Source: Dokdonella fugitiva (GTDB lineage: Bacteria > Pseudomonadota > Gammaproteobacteria > Xanthomonadales > Rhodanobacteraceae). From it: a stretch of 64,000 nt of DNA. Position numbers and translations under genes: made by a program. Every line of letters starts with the position of its first letter. The stretch's first letter is position 1. The notes under the pieces were generated by a model. The model was given only the letters and a program-made list of their open reading frames with translations, did not search any database and was not told the DNA's origin. Shown piece by piece: positions 9,461 through 17,037 of this stretch. The DNA is taken from assembly GCF_014138265.1 (NCBI RefSeq), contig NZ_JACGXL010000009.1:22116-86115 (forward strand), in the 5' to 3' direction.

Positions 9461-11764
9461 TTGGACAACGGTCTCGACACGCTCTACCAGCTGCTGCCCG
9501 CGTTCCATCGCTCGCGCGATGCCGACGCCGGCCATCCGCTGCGCGACTTCCTGCGCGTGCTCGAAGCGCAGGCGCAGGTGATCGACGCGGACATCGCGAG
9601 GCTGTACGACAACTGGTTCATCGAAACCTGCGACGACTGGGTGGTGCCGTACATCGGCGACCTGCTCGGCTACACCCTGCTGCCGGAAGCGGCGACGCTC
9701 GGCGACCTCGGCCGGCCGGCGCGCCGCCTCGGTCGCGTGCTCGCGCCGCGCCGCGACGTCGCCAACACGATCGCCGCGCGCCGCCGCAAGGGCACGCTGT
9801 CGCTGCTCGAGGACCTCGCGCGCGACGCCGCCGACTGGCCCGCGCGCGCGGTCGAGTTCTACCGCCTGCTCGGCTGGATGCAGCACCTCGACCACGTCCA
9901 TCCGCAGCGCGGCCGCACCGCCGACCTGCGCCGGCCCGGTCCGTTCGAGCAGCTCGGCGGCGCGTTCGATCCGTTCGCGCGCAGCGTCGACGTACGCCGG
10001 CTCGGCAGCACGCAACGGCGGGGGCGCTACTCGATTCCCGCGGTCGGCCTGTTCGTGTTCCGCCTGCGCAGCTACGGCGTAACGCGCACGCCCGCCTACT
10101 GCCTCGAGGAACGCGGCGCGCATTGCTTCACGTTCAGTGCGCTCGGCAACGACACGGCGCTGTACCAGCGCGTCGTCGCCGAGACCGAGCCGACGCACAT
10201 CGCGCACGAGGAGAACTTGCCCGTGCCGCTGCGCCATCATCGGTTCGCCGTGCGCGGCGACGATGCGCGCTACGGCGAAGCATCGGCCGCGTGCTACGGC
10301 GAAGGTCGCAGCGTGCTCGTGCACGCGCCGGACTGGCCGGCGAAGGGGCAGGGCGTGCCGGTGCCGCGCGAGCGCGTGATCCCGGCCGATCTCGGCCGCT
10401 GGAAGGCGCACGTGCCGCGCGACCACGTCGCGATCGACGTGCAGCGCGGCCGCCTGATGTTCCCGGCGGACCAGCGTCCGCGCCGCGGCGTCTGGTGCGA
10501 CTACCGCTACGGTTTCGCCGCCGACCTCGGCGGCGGCGAGTACGCGCGCTGCACGCCGCTGCTCGACGATGCGGTGCGCTACTACGTGCACGCCGCACAG
10601 CCCGACGACCCGGCGCCATCGAAGCCGCTGTCGCCGCAGCACCACGCGAGCATCGACGATGCGCTGCAGGCGTGGACGCAGGCGAAGGACGCTGCGGTCG
10701 CCGCGGCCGTGCAACGCGCGCTCGACGCCGGCATGTCGCCGGACGATGCGGCGGACGAGGGACGCCGCCAGCGCCCGCGCGCGTTGATCGTCGAGCTCGT
10801 CGCGAGCGGCATCTACGACGGTCGCATCGAGATGCAACTCGAAGCGGGCGAAGCGATCCAGATCCGCGCGGCCGACCGCACGCGACCGATCCTGCGGCTG
10901 CTCGACTACCGCGCGAGCCAGGCCGACGGCATCACGCTCGCCGGGCGGCGCGGCAGTCGCGTGATCCTCGACGGCCTGCTCGTCGCCGGGCGCGGCATCG
11001 AAGTCGCGCCGCCGACGGGCGACGGCGTGGCCGCGGACGACGACCTGTGCGAGGTCGTGATCCGCCACTGCACGCTCGTGCCCGGCTGGTCGCTGCATTG
11101 CGACTGCGACCCGCGGCGACCGGGCGAACCGAGCATCACGCTCTCCGGCTCGCGCGCGGCGCTGCGCATCGAGCACAGCATCGTCGGCCCGATCGCGATC
11201 GTCGGCGCGCACGGCGAGGCGCCCGTGCTGAACCTCTGCGACAGCATCGTCGATGCGACCGGTCGCGAGCGCGTCGCGATCGGCGCGCCGGAAGAAGCGG
11301 TCGCCCACGTCGAAGCACGCATCGTGCGCTGCACGGTCGTCGGCGAAACCCAAGTCCACGCGATCGCGCTAGCCGAGGACTCGATCTTCGACGGACGCGT
11401 GCGCACGTTGCGGCGCCAGCGAGGCTGCATGCGCTTCTGCTGGGCGCCGTACGGCTCGCGCACGCCGCGCCGCTTCCATTGCCAGCCCGACCTCGCGCTC
11501 GAAGCCGCCGGCCACGACGCGGCGAAACGCGCCGCCGTGCTGCGCGCGATCGCGCCCGCGTTCATGAGCGAACGCTACGGCACGCCCGACTACGCGCGCC
11601 TCGACGACGCCTGCTGCGACGAGATCGCGAAAGGCGCGTCGGACGAAGGCGCGATGGGCGCGTTCCACGACCTGTACGAACCGCAGCGCCTCGCCAACCT
11701 CGCCGCGCGGCTCGTCGAATACAGTCCGGCCGGCGCGGGCGCCGGCCTCATCCTTGCGAGCTAG
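9461..11764 (+). CDS. gpI-like tail/baseplate protein with C-terminal beta-helix-like region
   Basis: A 767-aa protein. Residues 1-130 (LDTLYQLLPAFHRSRDA…LRDFLRVLEAQAQVIDADIARLYDNWFIETCDDWVVPYIGDLLGY) match the phage tail protein I-like domain that is encoded next to J-like genes. Residues ~420-630 contain many short beta stretches with regular turns (ILDGLLVAGRGIEV, VIRHCTLVPGWSLHCD, LRIEHSIVGPIAIVG), which looks like a right-handed beta-helix. A host-binding or structural fibre role is possible but is inference. The only in-frame start close to the previous stop is TTG 9461, preceded by GAGGTG at 9451-9456. Confidence 0.75.
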   Translation: MDNGLDTLYQLLPAFHRSRDADAGHPLRDFLRVLEAQAQVIDADIARLYDNWFIETCDDWVVPYIGDLLGYTLLPEAATLGDLGRPARRLGRVLAPRRDVANTIAARRRKGTLSLLEDLARDAADWPARAVEFYRLLGWMQHLDHVHPQRGRTADLRRPGPFEQLGGAFDPFARSVDVRRLGSTQRRGRYSIPAVGLFVFRLRSYGVTRTPAYCLEERGAHCFTFSALGNDTALYQRVVAETEPTHIAHEENLPVPLRHHRFAVRGDDARYGEASAACYGEGRSVLVHAPDWPAKGQGVPVPRERVIPADLGRWKAHVPRDHVAIDVQRGRLMFPADQRPRRGVWCDYRYGFAADLGGGEYARCTPLLDDAVRYYVHAAQPDDPAPSKPLSPQHHASIDDALQAWTQAKDAAVAAAVQRALDAGMSPDDAADEGRRQRPRALIVELVASGIYDGRIEMQLEAGEAIQIRAADRTRPILRLLDYRASQADGITLAGRRGSRVILDGLLVAGRGIEVAPPTGDGVAADDDLCEVVIRHCTLVPGWSLHCDCDPRRPGEPSITLSGSRAALRIEHSIVGPIAIVGAHGEAPVLNLCDSIVDATGRERVAIGAPEEAVAHVEARIVRCTVVGETQVHAIALAEDSIFDGRVRTLRRQRGCMRFCWAPYGSRTPRRFHCQPDLALEAAGHDAAKRAAVLRAIAPAFMSERYGTPDYARLDDACCDEIAKGASDEGAMGAFHDLYEPQRLANLAARLVEYSPAGAGAGLILAS

Positions 11765-11773
11765 GAGCAGATC

Positions 11774-13447
11774 ATGAAAGGCGATTTCGCGCGCGTGACA
11801 TTCGACCGCACCCGGCACTACAGCCAGGTGCTGCAGCAGCAGGGACGCGTGCTGCTCGAGGCGGACTGGAACGAGCAGGGCGCGCTCATGCTGCATGCGT
11901 TGCGCGCCCTCACGGTCGACCTCATGGGCCCGTGCTGGGCCGCCGGCGACGGCTTTCGCATCGACACCAGCGATCCGAAGAATCCGAACAAGACCGTACC
12001 GACACCGGCCTGGCGGCTGTCGCACGGGCGCTTCTACGTCGACGGCATCGCCTGCGAGAACGACCGGCCGTGCGCGCTCGCGGCGCAACCGTACGCGCCG
12101 ACGCCCGACCACGATCCAGGCAGCGCGAAGTCCGGCTTCGAGCAACTCGACGCGCCGTACGCGCTCTGGCTCGACGTGTGGGAGCGTCACCTGAGCGCGG
12201 TCGAGGAGCCGGCGCTGCTCGACGGCGCGCTCGGCGGCATCGACACCGCCTCGCGCGCGCAGGTCGTGTGGCAGGTGCGCGCGTGGACCGAGGAGCGCGC
12301 GAAGGCATGGCTGCTCGACCTCGAGGCCGCGATCAAGGCGCGCGCGGACGCGGCCGATCCACAGTCGGCCGAGGCCGCGCAGCTCGGCAAGGTCGGCGCC
12401 GAGATCGACAAGCTCGTCAAGGGCGGGCTGCACGCGGCGTTCGGCAAGCTCGGCGGCAATCCGCCGACCGCATCGGACGACAGTTGCGCGCGCCTGCGCT
12501 GGTGCCTCGACGCGCGCGCGCGTTACGCGTGCCCGCAACTGCGTGCGCAGATCAAGCCGGCCGAGTCCGACGAGGATCCGTGCGTGATCGCCGCCGACGC
12601 GCGCTACCGCGGCTGCGAGAACCAGCTCTATCGCGTCGAGATCCATGCCGGCGGCGCCGCGGGCACGGCGACGTTCAAGTGGTCGCGCGAGAACGGTTCG
12701 GTGCTGTTCCCGATCGTCACGCAAGGCACGCCTGGCGAGGCGGCGGCGGACGGCAGCGCGTCGATGACGATCGAACTCGCGCACCTCGGTCGCGACGAAC
12801 GCCTCGGCTTGCGCAACGACGATTGGGTCGAACTCGTCGACGACGACTACACGCTCGGCCAGCGCGCGTGGGCGCTGCTGCAGGTCACGGCGGTCGACGC
12901 GGTGCATCGCGCCGTCACCGTGCGCGTGCCGAAGAACGTGCAGCCCTACCTCGTGTCGGGCAGCCAGCATCCGTTCCTGCGCCGCTGGGACCAGCGCGAG
13001 GACCTCGGCGTGGCCGGCGCCGTCGACGTCGTCGAAGGCAAGGCGATCGACCTCGAGTGCGGCATCCAGGTCGCGTTCGAGACCGGCGGCTTCTACGCGA
13101 CCGGTGACTACTGGGTGATTCCCGCGCGCGTTGCCGGCAACGGCTCGATCGACTGGCCGACCGACCCGGCCGCGCCGGACCCGGACCTGCCCGGCGTCGC
13201 ACGTCGCGCGAGTGGCCTGCATCACGTCGCCGTGCTCGGCGGCGCGGATGCGGAAGGCCTGTGGCGCGAATGCTGCTGCCGTCACGTGCCGATCTGCCTC
13301 GAGCACGCGGTCGCGTTCGATCCCGTCGTCGATGCGGTCGCGTCGCCGGCGAAGCCGCCCACGAAGACCGCACCGGTGAAGAAGGCGCCGGTGAAGAAGG
13401 CGCCCGTGAAGAAGGCGCCGTCGAAGTCCCCGCACGGCCACGGCTAG
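11774..13447 (+). CDS. DUF6519 eCIS structural protein with Lys-rich tail
   Basis: A 557-aa protein beginning 'MKGDFARVTFDRTRHYSQVLQQQGRVLLEADWNEQ', the diagnostic start of the DUF6519 family that accompanies eCIS baseplate genes. The family's function is not established; a fibre or baseplate-peripheral role is likely from context. The body is beta-rich and has 'FKWSRENGS' near residue 300 and a cysteine cluster CCCRH near residue 500. The last ~35 residues are low-complexity basic repeats (PVKKA three times, then PSKSPHGHG). AGGAG at 11764-11768 precedes the ATG. It is the last structural gene before the effector bank. Confidence 0.8.
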   Translation: MKGDFARVTFDRTRHYSQVLQQQGRVLLEADWNEQGALMLHALRALTVDLMGPCWAAGDGFRIDTSDPKNPNKTVPTPAWRLSHGRFYVDGIACENDRPCALAAQPYAPTPDHDPGSAKSGFEQLDAPYALWLDVWERHLSAVEEPALLDGALGGIDTASRAQVVWQVRAWTEERAKAWLLDLEAAIKARADAADPQSAEAAQLGKVGAEIDKLVKGGLHAAFGKLGGNPPTASDDSCARLRWCLDARARYACPQLRAQIKPAESDEDPCVIAADARYRGCENQLYRVEIHAGGAAGTATFKWSRENGSVLFPIVTQGTPGEAAADGSASMTIELAHLGRDERLGLRNDDWVELVDDDYTLGQRAWALLQVTAVDAVHRAVTVRVPKNVQPYLVSGSQHPFLRRWDQREDLGVAGAVDVVEGKAIDLECGIQVAFETGGFYATGDYWVIPARVAGNGSIDWPTDPAAPDPDLPGVARRASGLHHVAVLGGADAEGLWRECCCRHVPICLEHAVAFDPVVDAVASPAKPPTKTAPVKKAPVKKAPVKKAPSKSPHGHG

Positions 13448-13453
13448 CGACGC

Positions 13454-15178
13454 ATGCACGCGCAGCGCACGGCGGCCGGCGAGACGAAGCGATCGGTGGA
13501 TTCATCGCTCGCCTGCGCCGCTCGCGCGCGTGCGGCGTCGCACGCGCACGCGACGATCGCCTCGCCGTCGACGCGTGGATTCGATCTCAGCATCGTGCCC
13601 GCGTCGGTGTCGGTGCAACGCAAGCCCGCGTTGAGCGAACCCGGCGACGCACTCGAGCGCGAAGCCGACGTCGCCGCCGACCGCGTGATGCGCATGGCCG
13701 ACGCGCCGGCGATGACGCCCGCATCCGCGCCGCCGCTGCAGCGCAAGTGCACCGCCTGCCAGGACGACGAGCGCAGGATCCACGCGCGCCGCGAGTCCGC
13801 CGCGCCGGCGTCCGCCGATGCGGACACCGCGACGGCCGCGCGCGTCGCGAGCCGCGGCGGCGCACCCTTGCCGGACGCGTTGCGCGGCTACTACGAACCG
13901 CGCTTCGGCCACGATTTCAGCCACGTGCGCGTGCACACGGACGCGGAAGCCGCGCATGCGGCGCGCGACGTCGGCGCGCAGGCCTACACGTTCGGCCATC
14001 ACATCGTGTTCGGCGGCGGCCGCTACGCGCCTTCGAGCACGGCCGGGCGGCACCTGATCGCGCACGAACTCGCGCACGTCGTGCAGCAGGGTTCGCGCGG
14101 CGCGAGCCTGCAGCGCAAGCTGCTCGTCGACGAGAAGGCGTCGGACGACCCGAAGACCGCGTCGGCGACGATCGACGCGCTGATCGGCAAGCTCTGTCCC
14201 GACTTCGAGGTCGCCAAGGGCGGCCTCGTCACGCCGAAGAAGGGCAGCGATTGCGCGAGCTTCAAGTTCGGCGCGATCGCCAAGGGCAAGCAGAAGCTCG
14301 GCTGCTGCTGCCTGTGCACGCTGACCGCCGCGCCGGATACCTGGCGCGTGGTCGTGTCGATCAACGAAGCGCCGACCACCGATTCGGCCAAACGCGAAGT
14401 GCGCATGACGCCGACGTCGGGCGCGGCCGCGCCGGACCTGCGCTACTGGACCTCGGGACCGACCCAGACCGTGAAGGCGCAAGCGCCGGAGGAAGCGTTC
14501 GGCCACGAGCTGTGCGGACACGCGGCGCTCATGCAGATCAAGGCGCACCCGTCGAGCCTCGCCTCGACGCCCGATCGCGCATTCAGCGACGTGCACGATC
14601 CGACCGTGCGCGTGCAGGATGCGCTCGGCAAGGAAGTGGGTTTCCCCGGCGATCGCGGACTCGCCGGCGGCGGCTCGCATCGCGGCGAATCACTGCGCGT
14701 GTTCTCGATCGGTCCGTTCGGTGCCGACGCCGACGATCCGGCGCCGTTCGCGGCGCAGATCAAGGCCGCGGTGGATTTCATGAACGGCAACGCGAACCTG
14801 TTCGTCGACGCGGTCGGCTTGCGCGATGCCAAGGACAAGAAGCCGAGCGTGAGCGGATCGCGCGCGAGCAAGGTGCAGGCGGAACTCAAGACGGGCGTGA
14901 AGGCACTCACGACGAAGGTGAAGACGACGCCGAAGGGGCCGGAGGAAACACTCGACCGCGTGCAACCATCCACCGACGGCGGCAGCGGTGCGAGCCCGAT
15001 CGTCGACCTGCGCATGGCGTTCAGGCCGGCCGGCCTGGTCAGTCCGGTCGGCAAGGCGCCGCCAGCGACGCCCGTGCACGTCGATCCCGAGTTCCCCGCC
15101 GTGGTGAAGGCGCTCAAGGCCGGCGGCAAGGGCACCAACGAATGCCACAAGCTGCTGTCCGACACGGCCTGGCCATGA
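13454..15178 (+). CDS. eCIS effector 1: DUF4157 leader plus HELCGH protein
   Basis: A 574-aa protein. The leader has GFDLSIVP (42-49), QRKP (55-58), 'PGDALEREADVAADRVMRMAD', QRKC (96-99) and the DUF4157 core with HELAH at 204-208 followed by VVQQG. DUF4157 marks proteins loaded into or secreted by eCIS (established). The C-terminal ~350 residues are different. They contain a Cys-rich patch (LGCCCLC), a second putative zinc motif HELCGH at 351-356, and a Lys/Thr-rich stretch. HExxGH is the pattern of family M49, but nothing else here shows M49 membership. The role as a metallopeptidase toxin is inferred. The start lies 6 bp after the DUF6519 stop with no clear SD, so re-initiation is likely. 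Confidence 0.75.
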   Translation: MHAQRTAAGETKRSVDSSLACAARARAASHAHATIASPSTRGFDLSIVPASVSVQRKPALSEPGDALEREADVAADRVMRMADAPAMTPASAPPLQRKCTACQDDERRIHARRESAAPASADADTATAARVASRGGAPLPDALRGYYEPRFGHDFSHVRVHTDAEAAHAARDVGAQAYTFGHHIVFGGGRYAPSSTAGRHLIAHELAHVVQQGSRGASLQRKLLVDEKASDDPKTASATIDALIGKLCPDFEVAKGGLVTPKKGSDCASFKFGAIAKGKQKLGCCCLCTLTAAPDTWRVVVSINEAPTTDSAKREVRMTPTSGAAAPDLRYWTSGPTQTVKAQAPEEAFGHELCGHAALMQIKAHPSSLASTPDRAFSDVHDPTVRVQDALGKEVGFPGDRGLAGGGSHRGESLRVFSIGPFGADADDPAPFAAQIKAAVDFMNGNANLFVDAVGLRDAKDKKPSVSGSRASKVQAELKTGVKALTTKVKTTPKGPEETLDRVQPSTDGGSGASPIVDLRMAFRPAGLVSPVGKAPPATPVHVDPEFPAVVKALKAGGKGTNECHKLLSDTAWP

Positions 15179-16701
15179 CGATGCACGCGCATGCGCACAA
15201 GCCGAACGCGCCGGTCGCATCCGCGTGCGTGCCGCCGCCGATCCAGCGCAAGCCGTCGATCAGCACGCCCGGCGACGCCTTCGAGCGCGAAGCCGATGCG
15301 GTCGCCGATCGCGTGCTGCGCATGGCCGATGCGCCCGTGTCAGGCGCGACGTCACCAACCGTGCAACGCACGTGCGCCGCCTGCGAGGACGACGCGCGCA
15401 AGCGCATGCAGCGTCGCGCGGCGGGCGGCGATGCCGCGCTCGACACGACGGCCGCCGCGCACGCCGCAGCGCACGGCGGCGAACCGCTCGCATCGGAGGT
15501 GCGTGCGTACTTCGAGCCGCGCTTCGGCCGCGACTTCAGCCGCGTGCGCGTGCACACCGACGACAGCGCGACGCGCGCGGTGCAGGCACGCGCGTACACC
15601 TACGGCAGCGACATCGTGTTCGGTCGCGGCGAGTACGCGCCGTCGACGCACGCGGGCCGGCACCTGCTCGCGCACGAGTTGACCCACGTCGTGCAGCAGG
15701 GTGCTGCGAGCTTGCACCCGCACGCACGTGCGGCACCGTCGATCGCGCGCGCGCCATCGGCCGTGCAGCGCCAGGCGGCGCAGGAGCCGCCGCTCGAGTC
15801 GGACGATGCGCTGCTCGCCTGCCTCGCGCTCGCGCCGTGGCCGTTGAAGGGCATGTGCTTCGACCTGGCGTCGAAGCCTCGTGCGAAGCCGAAGACGTTC
15901 GACGATCCGCGTTGTCGCGATCCGAAACCTCCCGCGCCGACGCCGGCGCCCGCACCGGGCGTGTCGCCGCCGCAGGGACTTCCGCCGCTGCCGTTCTTCC
16001 ACGGTACCACCTGGGCGATCGCGCAGACGATTCCCGGCAACGTCAAGCCGCTCGGCGGCGGCGACTTCGGCCAGGGCTTCTACACCCATCACGACGCGGA
16101 CATGGGCAAGGCGTCCGAACGCGCGCGCTGGGAAGGTTGCCGCCTGTGCCAGAAGCTGACGCCGAAGGTGCGCTATGCGGGCGTGATCCGCTTCGACGTC
16201 GAGGCCGATGCGTACAAGAAGCTGTTCAGCAGTCGCAAGACGTTCGGCCTCACCTCGACCAAGCAGGCCGACTACGCCGCGCGGCAGAAGGATTGGCTCG
16301 ACTTCGTCAGCGGCACCGGGCGCGGGCGCGAGGCGAAGCCGGGCTACGACACCGCGCATATGGCGTGGCGCCACCCGCGCGTCGATCCGCCGCCGGACCA
16401 GGGCTTCGACCTCATCGAAGGGCCGATGTACAAGGGCGTCGAAGGCCTGCCGGGTTCGAGCGTGCCGGCGCGCTCCGCCTTCGATCCGTACGCCGAAGGC
16501 ACGGCGTTGCCGCAGCAGGTCGTGTGGAACCACGATCGCGCGCTCGGCGTGCTCAACGCGGCGAAGACCACGCTCAAGCAGTACGACGCGCAGGACCACT
16601 GCAAGGAAGTCGATCCGCCGGTCGCGGTGAAGGCCGCGGCATCCGCCACCGAAGATCCGAAGGCGCGCGAGGAAGCGCGCATCGGCATGACCGGACACTG
16701 A
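15175..16701 (+). CDS. eCIS effector 2: DUF4157 leader plus ADP-ribosyltransferase-like toxin
   Basis: A 508-aa protein. The leader (1-~180) has QRKP, 'PGDAFEREADAVADRVLRMAD', a QRTCAACEDD box and HELTH at 167-171. A proline-rich linker (PKPPAPTPAPAPG) precedes the toxin. From residue 274 the sequence reads FFHGTTW (H276), then DFGQGFYTHHD (Y303), and near the end 'PQQVVWNHDRALGVL' (Q447, Q448). The order H – DFGxGFY – Q/E is that of DUF3990-like members of the H-Y-E ADP-ribosyltransferase group. The expected product is modification of a target in the recipient cell; the substrate is unknown. The start overlaps the previous stop (ATGA). A second ATG at 15181 is possible. Confidence 0.75.
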   Translation: MTMHAHAHKPNAPVASACVPPPIQRKPSISTPGDAFEREADAVADRVLRMADAPVSGATSPTVQRTCAACEDDARKRMQRRAAGGDAALDTTAAAHAAAHGGEPLASEVRAYFEPRFGRDFSRVRVHTDDSATRAVQARAYTYGSDIVFGRGEYAPSTHAGRHLLAHELTHVVQQGAASLHPHARAAPSIARAPSAVQRQAAQEPPLESDDALLACLALAPWPLKGMCFDLASKPRAKPKTFDDPRCRDPKPPAPTPAPAPGVSPPQGLPPLPFFHGTTWAIAQTIPGNVKPLGGGDFGQGFYTHHDADMGKASERARWEGCRLCQKLTPKVRYAGVIRFDVEADAYKKLFSSRKTFGLTSTKQADYAARQKDWLDFVSGTGRGREAKPGYDTAHMAWRHPRVDPPPDQGFDLIEGPMYKGVEGLPGSSVPARSAFDPYAEGTALPQQVVWNHDRALGVLNAAKTTLKQYDAQDHCKEVDPPVAVKAAASATEDPKAREEARIGMTGH

Positions 16702-16702
16702 C

Positions 16703-17035
16703 ATGCGCCTCGACGAGCTGACCCGGCGCCTCGACGCGATCGCCTGGCACGAGCAGGTCGAACACACGCTGGCCGAGCGCACCGCGCCGGCGGCCGTACC
16801 CGACCACGCGATGGTCGAGCGCGAGCTCGGCACGCTCGCCGGGGAGGTCGATCGCGCATTGCTCGACGCGCTCGAGGCCGAAGACGGCTACCTCATCTGG
16901 GCCCTGCGTCTCGCTGCGCACATCGATCCGGCGGCAGCGCGCGAACGAGCACGAGCCTATTGCGACAGCAGCAATGCGCGTGTGCGCTACTGGGCCCGTC
17001 GCATCGCGCGTGCGAACGAAGCGCTGGAGCCGTGA
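16703..17035 (+). CDS. Small helical protein between effectors (possible immunity or chaperone)
   Basis: A 110-aa, mostly alpha-helical protein (LDELTRRLDAIAWHEQVEHTL…, …LIWALRLAAHIDPAAARERARAYC…) with no signal or membrane segment. I do not recognise a family. It starts one base after the stop of effector 2 and ends two bases before effector 3, so it is co-translated with them. A helical, acidic/basic mix and this position are typical of loading chaperones or immunity proteins, but that is inference from context only. Confidence 0.6.
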   Translation: MRLDELTRRLDAIAWHEQVEHTLAERTAPAAVPDHAMVERELGTLAGEVDRALLDALEAEDGYLIWALRLAAHIDPAAARERARAYCDSSNARVRYWARRIARANEALEP

Positions 17036-17037
17036 GC

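Noticed and set aside
7019..11359. Very long open frame on the - strand (about 1446 codons) opposite the baseplate genes; similar long - strand frames opposite 3615-6554, 16987-20706, 19124-22684 and 33913-37458
   Set aside because: These are shadows of + strand genes in very GC-rich DNA: Arg/Ala/His-rich nonsense composition, no domains, and the + strand frames match known families.
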